Shown here piece after piece: positions 33,095 through 43,086 of a stretch of 64,000 nt of DNA (positions are counted from its first letter, which is position 1; each line of letters opens with the position of its first letter). This DNA is from Promicromonospora sp. MEB111 (GTDB lineage: Bacteria; Actinomycetota; Actinomycetes; Actinomycetales; Cellulomonadaceae), in NCBI RefSeq assembly GCF_030209445.1, contig NZ_JARVSD010000004.1, positions 124,001-188,000 on the forward strand, in the 5' to 3' direction. Under the pieces are notes generated by a model. The model searched no databases. It saw only the letters and a list, made by a program, of their open reading frames with translations, and was not told the origin of the DNA. The translations under genes and the position numbers were made by a program.

Positions 33095-33719
33095 CGGCGC
33101 CGAGGGTGGCCGTCAGGATCGACTCGATGGCGAAGCCCGTGGCCGACGCCAGGTCGACGGCCTCCGGGTCGAGCAGCCACTGGAGCTGGAGGCCGTCCAT
33201 GACGGCGATCACCGCGGCCGCGGCGCGCTCGGGCTCGCCCTCGGGCAGGGTCACGTCCCGCTCGGCGGCCAGCTCGCGCACGGCCTGGGAGATCTCGCCG
33301 CGCAGCACGGAGAAGCGCTCGGCGACCCAGGTGGACGCCGGGTGCCCGTCGGTCACGGACTCGCCCGTGAGCACCGCGTAGGCCTGCACGATGCCGCGCC
33401 GGTCGGCGTTCAGCCTCGCGGTGGTGACCAGGTGCCGGAACAGCTCCATGCCGCCCGGGATGTGCTTGCCCTCCAGGTGCTGCACGTCCACGCGGTCGCG
33501 GTACTCGAGCACCTCCCACAGCAGCTTGTCCTTGCTGCCGAAGTGGTGCAGCACCCCGGCGTGCGTGATGCCCACCTGGGCGGCGACGTCGACGAGCGAG
33601 CCCTGGTGGTAGCCCTTGGACCCGAACACGCGCGTGGCGGCGGCGAGGATCTCCTCCCGCCGCTCGTCGCGGGTGGGTCGCTTGGCCTTCGGGGCAGCCT
33701 GCCCGGTCGCGTCTGGCAT
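33072..33719 (-). CDS. TetR/AcrR-family transcriptional regulator
   Basis: The 215-residue protein has an N-terminal HTH ('SLVDVAAQVGITHAGVLHHFGSKDKLLWEVL', about residues 40-70) and a helical ligand domain. It is divergent from the GH3 beta-glucosidase gene across a perfect palindrome, so it probably controls the glucosidase/transporter operon and itself, perhaps in response to an imported sugar or glycoside (inference). The ATG has GAGGG close by and TATCGT 6 bases upstream. Confidence 0.88.
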   Translation of the reverse strand: MPDATGQAAPKAKRPTRDERREEILAAATRVFGSKGYHQGSLVDVAAQVGITHAGVLHHFGSKDKLLWEVLEYRDRVDVQHLEGKHIPGGMELFRHLVTTARLNADRRGIVQAYAVLTGESVTDGHPASTWVAERFSVLRGEISQAVRELAAERDVTLPEGEPERAAAAVIAVMDGLQLQWLLDPEAVDLASATGFAIESILTATLGAAVRIAGS

Positions 33720-33745
33720 GCCCTCACGATACCGAACTTTGCGGG

Positions 33746-33765
33746 CTTACTTACCAGTAAGTAAG
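33746..33765. promoter_or_regulatory. Perfect palindromic operator for the TetR regulator
   Basis: CTTACTTAC-CA-GTAAGTAAG has perfect 9-bp arms. It lies 27 bases from the TetR start and 46 from the GH3 start, overlapping the likely promoters of both, as expected for an autoregulating TetR protein. Confidence 0.85.
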
Positions 33766-33810
33766 TGTGGTTGAATGCGGTCAGCCGTCCACCGCCGAAC
33801 GGAGAAGCAC

Positions 33811-36393
33811 GTGTCATCGCAGGCTGTTACCACGCAGGCCGTCACCCCGGAGCCCGAGCTGCTCCGGCTCCTGGACCAGCTCTCGGTCGAGGAGAAGGTG
33901 TCGCTCGTCGTGGGCGCGTCCATGTGGACCACCACGGGGGTGCCACGGATCGGCCTGGAGCCGGTGGTGCTGTCCGACGGCCCCGTCGGCGTGCGCGGCC
34001 CGAACGGCGGGACGTCCGCGATGTTCCCCGCGCCGTCCGCGCTGGCCGCGACGTGGGACCTGGAGCTGGCCCGCCGCGCCGGCGTGCTGTTCGCCGCCGA
34101 GGCCCGCCGCCACGGCGTCGACGTGGTGCTGGCCCCGCAGGTGAACCTCCAGCGCACGCCCGTGGGCGGCCGGCACTTCGAGTGCTACTCCGAGGACCCG
34201 CACCTGACCGCCGAGATCGCGGTGGCGCTCGTGGGCGCCGCGCAGGAGCGGGGCGTCGGGATGTGCGTCAAGCACTACGTCGCCAACGACTCCGAGACCG
34301 AGCGCACGCGCTACCTCGCGCGCCTCGACGAGCGGACGCTGCGCGAGGCCTACCTGGCACCCTTCGAGCGCCTCGTGCGCGACGTCAACCCGTGGTCCGT
34401 CATGGGCGCCTACAACGGCGCCGACACCGAGGGCCTCGCGGCGCCCCTGCTGGAGCACCGGCCGCTCGTGGTCGACCTGCTCAAGGAGGAGTGGGGCTAC
34501 GACGGCCTGTTCGTGAGCGACTGGGTCGCCACGCAGTCCGTGGTGCCCGCCGTGCGGGGCGGCCTGGACCTGCAGATGCCCGGGCCTGACGGCGCGTGGG
34601 GCGACGGGCTGCTCGATGCCGTCCGCTCCGGCGAGGTCGCGGCGTCGGAGCTGGACGACAAGGTGCTGCGCCTGCTGCGGCTCGCGCGTCGCACCGGCCG
34701 GCTCGTGCTGCCTGGGTCCGCCGACGGGAACGGCGGTGGCGTGGGTGCGCACCTCGTGCTCCAGGCCGTGCCGGACCAGGCCGCGACCACGGCGTCGAGC
34801 GAGCTCCTGCGCGAGCTGGCCGCACGCTCCGTGGTGGTGCTCAAGGACGACGCCGGCCTCGTGCCGCTGGTGCAGGAGGGTGCCCGCCCGCTGCGCGTCG
34901 CGCTGCTCGGACCCGCCGCCGTCGAGCCGTTCTTCCAGGGCGGTGGCTCCTCGTTCGTGCAGCCCGACCACCTCACCTACCCCGCCGACGAGCTGCGCGC
35001 CGCGTTGCCGCAGGGCTCCGAGCTGACCGTGCTGGCCGGCGCCCGCGCCCTGCACAACCCGCCGGAGCTCGACGTCGACCGGTGCACCGACCCGGTCACG
35101 GGGCAGCCCGGCCTGCGCGTCGAGCTCCTGGCCGCCGACGGCAGCACGCTCGAGGAGCGCACCGCCCGGGAGTGGACCGGCTGGCTGGAGGACGTGCGGC
35201 CCGACGCCGACGCCGTCCGCCTGCGGGCGACCGTCCGCCTCGACGAGCCGGGCGCCCACGAGCTGGGCGTCGGCACGGTCGGCGTGCACCGGGTGCTCGT
35301 CGACGACGCGGAGGTCGCGACCGGCGCCACCCGCGTGGACGAGGACGTGGTGCTCTCCTCGGGGCACAACCACCCGATCGCGGCGCTCGCGCAGGCGAGC
35401 GGCACCGCCGACCTGGACGCGACCGTCCAGGTGGTGCACGCCGTGGGCTACGGGCACTTCGTGCGCGCCGCCCTGGTGCACCGGCTGCCCGGCTCCTCGG
35501 CCGCCGCCGAGCTGGCCGCCGCGGTCGACGCCGCTGCCGCCGCCGACGTCGCCGTGGTGCTGGTCGGCACCACCGCCGAGGTCGAGTCCGAGGGCTACGA
35601 CCGGCCGGACCTCGACCTGCCGGGCAACCAGGACGAGCTCGTGCGGCGCGTCGCGGCGGCCAACCCGCGCACTGTCGTCGTCGTCAACGCGGGCGCGCCC
35701 GTGCTGCTGCCCTGGCTGAACGACGTGCCGACCGCGCTGTGGGGCTGGCTGCCCGGCCAGGAGGCGGGCACGGCGCTCGCCGACGTGCTGACCGGCGCCA
35801 CCGAGCCGTCCGGCCGCCTGCCGTGGACGCTCCCGGCACGCTTCGAGGACGTCCCGGTGCCGCACGCGCGGCCGGTGGGCGGCGTCGTCGACTACACCGA
35901 GGGGACCGACGTCGGCTACCGCGCCTGGGAGCGGCGGCTGGCCGCCGGGCCGGACGGCGCGCCGGCGCCGGCCGTTCCGTTCGGGCACGGACTGGGCTGG
36001 ACCACCTGGGAGTACGAGGACGCCGTCCTCGCCTGGGGCCAGTCCCACGACGCGCCCGCGACGCTGACCGCGTACGTGACCGTCCGGAACACCGGGTCCC
36101 GTGCGGGCCGCGAGGTGGTCCAGGTCTACGTCGAGGCGCCCGCGGGCGGCCCGAGCCGCCCCGTGCGGTGGCTCGGCGGCTTCGCGGTGGCGGACGTGCC
36201 CGCCATGGGCAGCGCGACCGTCCGCGTACCAGTTCCCACCCGGGCGCTGCAGGTCTGGGACCCGCAGGCCAAGGGCTGGACCACGCCGCCGGGCACCTAC
36301 CGGCTGCGTACGGGCAGGTCCGTCGCGGACCTGCGCCTGACCAACGAGCTGACCGTCCGGCCCGGGGAGGAACCCGGCGCCGGAAACCAGTGA
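33811..36393 (+). CDS. Glycoside hydrolase family 3 beta-glucosidase
   Basis: The 860-residue enzyme has the GH3 barrel with KHYVANDSE and nucleophile Asp237 in FVSDW, the second alpha/beta domain with likely acid-base Glu594 (SEGYDR), a PA14-like insert (about 420-545) and a C-terminal fibronectin III-like domain. No signal peptide is seen, so it should work in the cytoplasm on imported beta-glucosides. The GTG at 33811 has GGAGAAG upstream. It leads an operon with a five-gene importer. Confidence 0.9.
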   Translation: MSSQAVTTQAVTPEPELLRLLDQLSVEEKVSLVVGASMWTTTGVPRIGLEPVVLSDGPVGVRGPNGGTSAMFPAPSALAATWDLELARRAGVLFAAEARRHGVDVVLAPQVNLQRTPVGGRHFECYSEDPHLTAEIAVALVGAAQERGVGMCVKHYVANDSETERTRYLARLDERTLREAYLAPFERLVRDVNPWSVMGAYNGADTEGLAAPLLEHRPLVVDLLKEEWGYDGLFVSDWVATQSVVPAVRGGLDLQMPGPDGAWGDGLLDAVRSGEVAASELDDKVLRLLRLARRTGRLVLPGSADGNGGGVGAHLVLQAVPDQAATTASSELLRELAARSVVVLKDDAGLVPLVQEGARPLRVALLGPAAVEPFFQGGGSSFVQPDHLTYPADELRAALPQGSELTVLAGARALHNPPELDVDRCTDPVTGQPGLRVELLAADGSTLEERTAREWTGWLEDVRPDADAVRLRATVRLDEPGAHELGVGTVGVHRVLVDDAEVATGATRVDEDVVLSSGHNHPIAALAQASGTADLDATVQVVHAVGYGHFVRAALVHRLPGSSAAAELAAAVDAAAAADVAVVLVGTTAEVESEGYDRPDLDLPGNQDELVRRVAAANPRTVVVVNAGAPVLLPWLNDVPTALWGWLPGQEAGTALADVLTGATEPSGRLPWTLPARFEDVPVPHARPVGGVVDYTEGTDVGYRAWERRLAAGPDGAPAPAVPFGHGLGWTTWEYEDAVLAWGQSHDAPATLTAYVTVRNTGSRAGREVVQVYVEAPAGGPSRPVRWLGGFAVADVPAMGSATVRVPVPTRALQVWDPQAKGWTTPPGTYRLRTGRSVADLRLTNELTVRPGEEPGAGNQ

Positions 36394-36439
36394 TCAGACC
36401 CCATCTGTCCCGACCGGGACGAGTGCAAGGAGGCACACC

Positions 36440-38109
36440 GTGAGGATTCACAAGCACGTCGCCGTCGTGGCGGCCGCGGCGGCCGTCGCGCTGCTGGCAG
36501 CCTGCAGCGGCGGTGGCGGTGGCGGCACCGCCACCCAGGCGGGCGGCGGGGAGACCCTGACCGTCGGCATGCCGAACGGCGTCCAGACCGAGAACCACAG
36601 CCCGTTCGCCACGGGCTCGTCCGCGCTCTCGCTGGGCTACGCGTTCACGATCTACGAGCCGCTGATGATGCGCAACCAGGCCCGGCCCTCCGAGGCCCCG
36701 GAGCCCTGGCTCGCCGAGAGCATCGAGTGGAACGAGGACTTCACCGAGGCCGTCATCACGCCCCGCGAGGGCGTCACCTGGTCGGACGGGGAGGAGTTCA
36801 CCGCCGACGACGTCGCGTTCTCCATCCAGCTCCGCAAGGACTTCGAGGCGCTCAACACCGGCGCCCTGCCCTACGACACGGTCGAGACCGACGGGACCAC
36901 CGTGACCGTCAGCTTCACCGCCGGGCAGTTCGTCAACCAGTCCAAGCTGTACGACCTGGTCATGGTGCCCGAGCACATCTGGGCCGACGTCGAGGACCCG
37001 ACCACCGACACCAACCCCGACCCCGTGGGCACCGGCCCGTACACGCTGGAGTCCTGGACGCCGCAGGCCGCGACCGTCGTGGCCCGCGACGACTACTGGG
37101 GCGGCAAGCCCGCCGTCCCCGAGATCCGGTACTCGTCGTACAACGACAACAACGCCCTGACCACGGCCCTGACCACCGGTGAGGCGCAGTGGGGCTGGAC
37201 GTTCATCGCCGACTACGAGAACGTCTACATCGCCCAGGACCCGGAGCACTACCACCAGTACGCCGCCGGCGGCCTCGGCATCGACGTGCTCTACCTGAAC
37301 AACGAGACCAAGCCGTTCGACGACAAGGCGTTCCGCCAGGCCCTGAACATGGTCATCGACCGCCAGGAGCTCGTCGACGTCGCCACCTCCGGCGTCAACC
37401 CCGCCCTGACCAGCGTCACGGGCCTGCCCCTGCCCGCCGGCGAGGAGTTCCTCTCCGCCGACTACGCCGACCAGGAGTACGCGGTCGACGTCGAGGGTGC
37501 CCGCGCCCTGCTGGAGGACGCCGGCTACACCTGGGAGGGCGAGAAGCTCGTCGACCCCGACGGCGACGAGGTGACGTTCGAGCTCGTCAACCCGGCCGGC
37601 TGGAACGACTACCTGACCGCCCTGGACCTCATCAAGAACTCCGCCGCCGAGCTCGGCGCCACCGCCACCGTCAACCCCGTCAACCAGGACGGCTGGTTCG
37701 CCGACATCATCCCCGGCGGCGACTTCCAGGCCACCCTGCACTGGACCGACGGCGGCGCCACCCCCTGGGACATGTACTCCGACATCCTGGACGGCGCCCA
37801 CTACAAGAAGCTGGGCGAGCCGGCCACGTGGAACTTCGGCCGCTTCCAGAACGACGACGCCACGCAGGCGCTCGCCGACTACGCCGCCGCGCCGGACGAC
37901 GCCGCGCGCACCGAGGCGCTGGACACGATCCAGAAGGTGTTCGTCGAGGAGGTGCCGGGCATCGCCATCTGGACCCGCCCGGCCACCGCGCAGTACTCGA
38001 CGCAGAACTACGTGGGCTGGCCGTCCGAGGAGGACCCGTACAACCAGCCCCAGCCCACCGGTGTGCAGGCCGCCCAGATCCTGATGCACCTCAAGCCCGC
38101 GGAAGGCTG

Positions 38110-38110
<1 letters not shown>
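36440..38110 (+). CDS. ABC transporter substrate-binding lipoprotein (SBP_bac_5)
   Basis: The 556-residue lipoprotein has a signal peptide ending in the lipobox LLAAC (Cys about residue 22) and a Gly-rich linker. The oligopeptide/oligosaccharide-binding fold of the family-5 (Opp/Dpp) type follows: '[16 protein letters not shown]', '[13 protein letters not shown]', '[22 protein letters not shown]'. It captures substrate at the cell surface for the following permeases. The context with a beta-glucosidase suggests cello-oligosaccharide or another beta-glucoside rather than peptide. Strong AAGGAGG site before the GTG. Confidence 0.9.
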
Positions 38111-39209
<1,099 letters not shown>

Positions 39210-39213
<4 letters not shown>

Positions 39214-40193
39214 GGTTCCTGCTGCGCAGGGTCGTGTTCTACGCGCTGACCGCGTGGGCCGCGATCACCATCAACTTCTTCATCCCGCGCCTGCTGCCGG
39301 GCGACCCCGTGACGGCGCTGCTGGGCCGCATGCAGGGCCGCATCGACAGCAACGCCGAGCACTCGCTGCGCGTGCTGTTCGGCCTGGACCAGGACACCAG
39401 TCTCTGGCAGCAGTACGTCGACTACTGGGGTCTGCTCCTGCGGGGCGACCTCGGGCTGTCGTTCACGCACTTCCCGACGCCCGTGGCCGACATCGTGGCC
39501 CAGTCGCTGCCGTGGACGGTCGGGCTGGTCGGCGTCGCCACGATCATCGCGTTCGTGATCGGCTCGCTCATCGGCACGTTCCTCGGCTGGCGCCGCGGCA
39601 CCTGGGCCGACGGGCTGCTGCCCGTGGCGACGTTCTTCCAGGCCGTGCCGTACTTCTGGCTGGGCCTGATCACCATCGCCGTGCTGTCGGTCAACCTCGG
39701 CTGGTTCCCGTCCAGCGGCAGCTACGACCGCGGCCTCGTGCCCGCGTTCAGCGGCGAGTTCATCGGCTCTGTCATCTACTACGGGTTCCTGCCCGCGCTG
39801 ACCGTGGTGCTGTCCTCCGTGGCGGGCTGGGTGCTCGGCATGCGCAACATGATGGTGACCGTCTCCTCCGAGGACTACGTCACCGTCGCGCACGCCAAGG
39901 GCCTGCCCGAGCGGCAGGTCATGCTCGGCTACGCCGCCCGCAACGCCGTGCTGCCCCAGGTCTCCAGCTTCGCGCTGTCCCTCGGCTTCGTCGTCGGCGG
40001 CACGCTGATCATGGAGATGGTCTTCTCCTACCAGGGCATCGGCTACACGCTCTACCAGGCGGTCTCCACCCACGACTACCCGCTGATGCAGGGCTGCTTC
40101 CTGGTCATCACCCTGTCCGTCCTCGTGGCGAACATGGTGGCCGACCTCGCCTACGCCTTGCTCGACCCCCGCACCCGGACGGAGGACCGATGA
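39210..40193 (+). CDS. Opp/Dpp-type ABC transporter permease (OppB-like)
   Basis: The 327-residue permease has six predicted transmembrane helices, starting with '[32 protein letters not shown]', typical of OppB/DppB. The EAA-type loop is '[30 protein letters not shown]', which contacts the ATPases. It forms a heterodimeric channel with the next gene's product. GTGA and ATGA overlaps on its two sides show tight translational coupling. Confidence 0.92.
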
Positions 40194-41107
40194 AGAACCA
40201 GCTGCTGTTCCTGCGCAACGGCAAGGTCATCACCGGCCTGGTCATCCTCGGCTTCTTCACGCTGCTCGCCCTGGTGGGCCCGTGGCTCTCGCCGTACGAC
40301 CCCAACCAGGTGAGCGACGCGCTGCTCAGCCCGCCGTCCGCCACCCACTGGCTGGGCACCGACCACACGGGGCGCGACATCCTGTCCCAGATCATCGTGG
40401 GCGCTCGCGGCGTCCTGGTGGTCGGCCTGGTCGCCGGCGTGAGCGCCACCGTCGTGGGTGTGCTCGTGGGCGTGACCGCCGGGTTCGTCGGCGGCATCGG
40501 CGACGAGTCGCTGTCCGCGCTGTCGAACATGTTCCTGGTCATCCCGCAGCTGCCGCTGATCATCCTGATCGCCGCGCAGCTCCCGTCCGCCGGCGGGCTC
40601 ACCGTCGCGCTGGTCATCGGGGCCACCGGCTGGGCCTGGGGCGCTCGCGTGCTGCGCGCCCAGACGCTGTCGCTGCGCAAGCGCGACTTCGTCGAGGCGG
40701 CCCGGGCCAACGGGGAGCGCACCTGGCGCCTCGTGCTCGCCGAGGTCATGCCCAACCTGACGGCCGTGATCGCGTCCGGGTTCGTGGGCACCGTGACGTT
40801 CGCGGTGCTGTCGCAGGTCACGCTGTCGTTCATCGGCATCACGCCGGTCAGCGACTGGAACTGGGGCACCATCCTGTTCTGGGCGCAGAACAACCTCGCG
40901 CTGCAGCGTGGTGCGTGGTGGTGGTTCGTGCCGGCCGGGGCGTGCATCGCGCTGCTCGGCATGGCGCTGACCCTGGTCAACTTCGGTATCGACGAGATCG
41001 TCAACCCCCGCCTGCGGTCCACCGGCCTGCACGCGCGCTCGCTGCGTCGCCGGGGCATCCGGCCGCGCGTGGGGTTCACCCCGGTGGTGCGGGAGGTGCG
41101 GTCATGA
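40190..41107 (+). CDS. Opp/Dpp-type ABC transporter permease (OppC-like)
   Basis: The 305-residue second permease has the OppC/DppC N-terminal pattern (one helix, then 'WLSPYDPNQVSDALLSPPSATHWLGTDHTGRDILSQ') and the EAA loop 'RDFVEAARANGERTWRLVLAEVMPNL'. It pairs with the OppB-like subunit. Overlaps the neighbouring genes by ATGA on both sides. The basic C-terminal tail is cytoplasmic. Confidence 0.92.
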   Translation: MKNQLLFLRNGKVITGLVILGFFTLLALVGPWLSPYDPNQVSDALLSPPSATHWLGTDHTGRDILSQIIVGARGVLVVGLVAGVSATVVGVLVGVTAGFVGGIGDESLSALSNMFLVIPQLPLIILIAAQLPSAGGLTVALVIGATGWAWGARVLRAQTLSLRKRDFVEAARANGERTWRLVLAEVMPNLTAVIASGFVGTVTFAVLSQVTLSFIGITPVSDWNWGTILFWAQNNLALQRGAWWWFVPAGACIALLGMALTLVNFGIDEIVNPRLRSTGLHARSLRRRGIRPRVGFTPVVREVRS

Positions 41108-42180
41108 GCACGGCTACGAGCGCTGGTGCCGATACGGGCACGGCGACGACGACGGCGGAGCCGGTCCTCGAGGTCCGGAACCTCAGCGTCGACTACGGGT
41201 TCGGCGACGACCCCACGCACGTGCTGCGCGACGTCTCCCTGACGCTGCGCCGCGGCGAGGTGCTGGGGCTGGCGGGGGAGTCGGGCTGCGGCAAGTCGAC
41301 CCTCGCCTACGCGGCGACGCGGCTGCTCGCCCCGCCCGGCCTCATCACCGGTGGTGAGGTGTGGCTCACGAACCGTGACGGCAAGCGGGCGGACCTGCTC
41401 GCCCTGTCCGACGCCGAGCTGCGGGCCGCCCGCTGGCGCGACATCGCGATCGTGTTCCAGGGCGCGATGAGCTCGCTCAACCCGGTGTTCCGGGTGGAGA
41501 AGCAGCTCGTCGACGGCATCCTGGCGCACCGGCCGCGGATGGGGCGCGGGGAGGCCCGGGAGCGGGCGGCGGAGCTGCTGCGGCTGGTGGGCATCTCGGC
41601 CGACCGCCTGCGGGCCTACCCGCACCAGCTCTCCGGCGGCATGCGGCAGCGCGTCATGATCGCGATGGCGCTGGCCCTGGAGCCGCAGGTGCTCATCATG
41701 GACGAGCCCACCACGGCGCTCGACGTGGTGATGCAGCGCCAGATCCTGGAGCAGGTTATGGAGCTGCGCGAGCGGCTTGGGTTCTCCGTGGTGCTCATCA
41801 CGCACGACGTGTCCCTGCTGGTCGAGGTGGCCGACCGCATCGCCGTCATGTATGCGGGCGAGATCGTGGAGACGGCCGCCGCGCGCGACGTGTACACGCA
41901 CCCGCGGCACCCGTACTCCGCGGGCCTGCTCGGCTCGTTCCCTCCGCTGCACGGGCCGCGACGCGACCTCTCGGGCATCCCCGGCGCCCCGCCGGACCTG
42001 TCCCAGCGCGAGCCGGGCTGCCCGTTCGCGCCGCGCTGCCCGCACGTCATGGACGTGTGCCGCACGGAGCTGCCGGTGCTGGGCCGGACGGCCCAGGCCG
42101 AGGACGGGCGTCTGGTGGCGTGCCACCTGCACACCTCGTTGTCCGCGGGGGAGAAGCTGCCGGATCTGGTGGCGCGGTAG
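41104..42180 (+). CDS. Opp/Dpp-type ABC transporter ATPase (OppD-like)
   Basis: The 358-residue ATPase has Walker A GESGCGKST, 'IVFQGAMSSLNP', signature LSGGMRQR, Walker B 'VLIMDEPTTALD' and the C-terminal 'CPFAPRCPHVMDVC' extension. With the OppF-like subunit it completes the importer. It is the last gene of the glucosidase operon and is followed by a hairpin at 42195-42234. Confidence 0.92.
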   Translation: MSTATSAGADTGTATTTAEPVLEVRNLSVDYGFGDDPTHVLRDVSLTLRRGEVLGLAGESGCGKSTLAYAATRLLAPPGLITGGEVWLTNRDGKRADLLALSDAELRAARWRDIAIVFQGAMSSLNPVFRVEKQLVDGILAHRPRMGRGEARERAAELLRLVGISADRLRAYPHQLSGGMRQRVMIAMALALEPQVLIMDEPTTALDVVMQRQILEQVMELRERLGFSVVLITHDVSLLVEVADRIAVMYAGEIVETAAARDVYTHPRHPYSAGLLGSFPPLHGPRRDLSGIPGAPPDLSQREPGCPFAPRCPHVMDVCRTELPVLGRTAQAEDGRLVACHLHTSLSAGEKLPDLVAR

Positions 42181-42194
42181 TTGGTGGCGCGTGC

Positions 42195-42234
42195 GAGCAG
42201 TGGTCGGGCGGTGAGATCTGTTCGACCGCTGCTC
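42195..42234. terminator. Terminator between the importer operon and the TA-like pair
   Basis: GAGCAGTGGTCG and CGACCGCTGCTC pair over 12 bp with one mismatch and a 16-base loop, in the 65-base gap between the convergent genes. Confidence 0.6.
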
Positions 42235-42245
42235 CGTGCTGCCGG

Positions 42246-42521
42246 TCAGGCGTGGGAGTAACGCTGGCGGACTGCCTCCCCGGTGGTACCGATGGCTTCA
42301 CCGAGTTTGCGCCAGGACACCTTTTGCTCGCGGGCAGCCTCCACCGCCTTGGCCAGGTCACGTTCGGCCGCGTCCCGCTTGAACGCTGCGAGCTTGACCG
42401 CCATCAACGGCGGAACGGGCGCGTCAAAGTCTTCCGGCTTGGGCTCGTAGGACTCAAGCTGATCGGCAAGGGCATCAGCGTTGGCGATCAGCGCTTCCAG
42501 GTTTCGTCGCATCTGATTCAT
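42246..42521 (-). CDS. Small HTH protein, antitoxin candidate
   Basis: The 91-residue protein starts MNQMRRNLEAL with helical content. It ends with a helix-turn-helix-like stretch, 'KVSWRKLGEAIGTTGEAVRQRY', seen in short actinobacterial regulators. Its ATG overlaps the stop of the upstream small gene as ATGA, so the two are made together. The arrangement (small protein followed by DNA-binding protein, operator repeats in front) suggests a toxin-antitoxin pair with this as the antitoxin. This is inferred from layout; the family is not firmly recognised. Confidence 0.65.
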   Translation of the reverse strand: MNQMRRNLEALIANADALADQLESYEPKPEDFDAPVPPLMAVKLAAFKRDAAERDLAKAVEAAREQKVSWRKLGEAIGTTGEAVRQRYSHA

Positions 42522-42814
42522 TTCCTCCGTCGCAGGTACTTCTCCCGGGCAGGGCGCATCGCATGAGCGACTGCGAGGAGCCCGAACCACTCCAGGACCC
42601 CGACCTCGATCAACACGCCCTGCTGGTCTGGTCCGACGAACATCACCATGCCGTCCTCCTGAACCACGTGATGCAGCTCGAACCGCAACGCGTGCAGGAT
42701 GTCCTCCTCAGCGACGCCATGCCGGTGCGCCGGCTCAAGGATGACCGGCTCCTCGATGTCGTCGGCCTCAAACGCCGCATCCCACCCCTGTGCCTTCCCC
42801 ACTGACCTCTCCAT
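42518..42814 (-). CDS. Small protein, toxin candidate
   Basis: The 98-residue protein has an acidic N terminus and the core 'ILHALRFELHHVVQEDGMVMFVGPDQQGVLIEVGVLEW', then a basic end (RPAREKYLRRRK). The beta-rich core with Arg/His positions is reminiscent of small RelE/BrnT-like proteins, but I cannot assign a family. Its stop overlaps the HTH gene. The ATG at 42814 coincides with the predicted transcription start (TTGCCA, 18 bases, TAATCT), so it may be leaderless; a GTG at 42802 has a GGAGAGG site. Confidence 0.6.
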   Translation of the reverse strand: MERSVGKAQGWDAAFEADDIEEPVILEPAHRHGVAEEDILHALRFELHHVVQEDGMVMFVGPDQQGVLIEVGVLEWFGLLAVAHAMRPAREKYLRRRK

Positions 42815-42819
42815 CCACA

Positions 42820-42851
42820 AGATTACTTGTTGGCAAGGTTACTTGGCAAGG
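42820..42851 (-). promoter_or_regulatory. Promoter and repeat operator of the TA-like pair
   Basis: On the minus strand TTGCCA (42849-42844) and TAATCT (42825-42820) are 18 bases apart. On the plus strand two direct repeats cover it: TTACTTGTTGGCAAGG (42823-42838) and TTACTTGGCAAGG (42839-42851), each with CTTG/CAAG inner symmetry. Binding there would shut the promoter, typical of autoregulated TA modules. Confidence 0.65.
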
Positions 42852-42886
42852 CTGGCGATCGCTCGGCGACGATCGCCCTCGGTCGG

Positions 42887-42958
42887 TAGCGCGACGGTGC
42901 CGTAGGTGTTGCCGAGGTCGACGAAGGGTAGTCGGTCAAAGGTGTCGGTACGGCTGGA
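42887..42958 (-). pseudogene. Inverted relic of an RHS repeat gene
   Basis: Read on the minus strand these 72 bases encode SSRTDTFDRLPFVDLGNTYG, matching SSRTDVFGRLAYLDLGNTYG of the intact RHS gene (around 52858-52930). By hand alignment about three quarters of bases agree, with 19 consecutive identical bases in the middle. No flanking RHS sequence remains. It is a leftover of another RHS gene in opposite orientation. Confidence 0.75.
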
Positions 42959-43021
42959 AGCCGCCGTCCCGGTCGGGCGGCGGGTCGCGTCGCACCCGGT
43001 CACCGGGGCGAACCTCGTCAC

Positions 43022-43038
43022 GTGATCGAAAAGATCAC
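43022..43038. repeat. Short hairpin upstream of the LamG gene
   Basis: GTGATC-GAAAA-GATCAC has perfect 6-bp arms, about 50 bases before the LamG gene start. It could be a small terminator for leftward transcripts or an operator. Confidence 0.35.
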
Positions 43039-43086
43039 CCGCTGTTTGGTCAAATAGTGGTGATTCTCGCCCATAACCTCCTCTCT

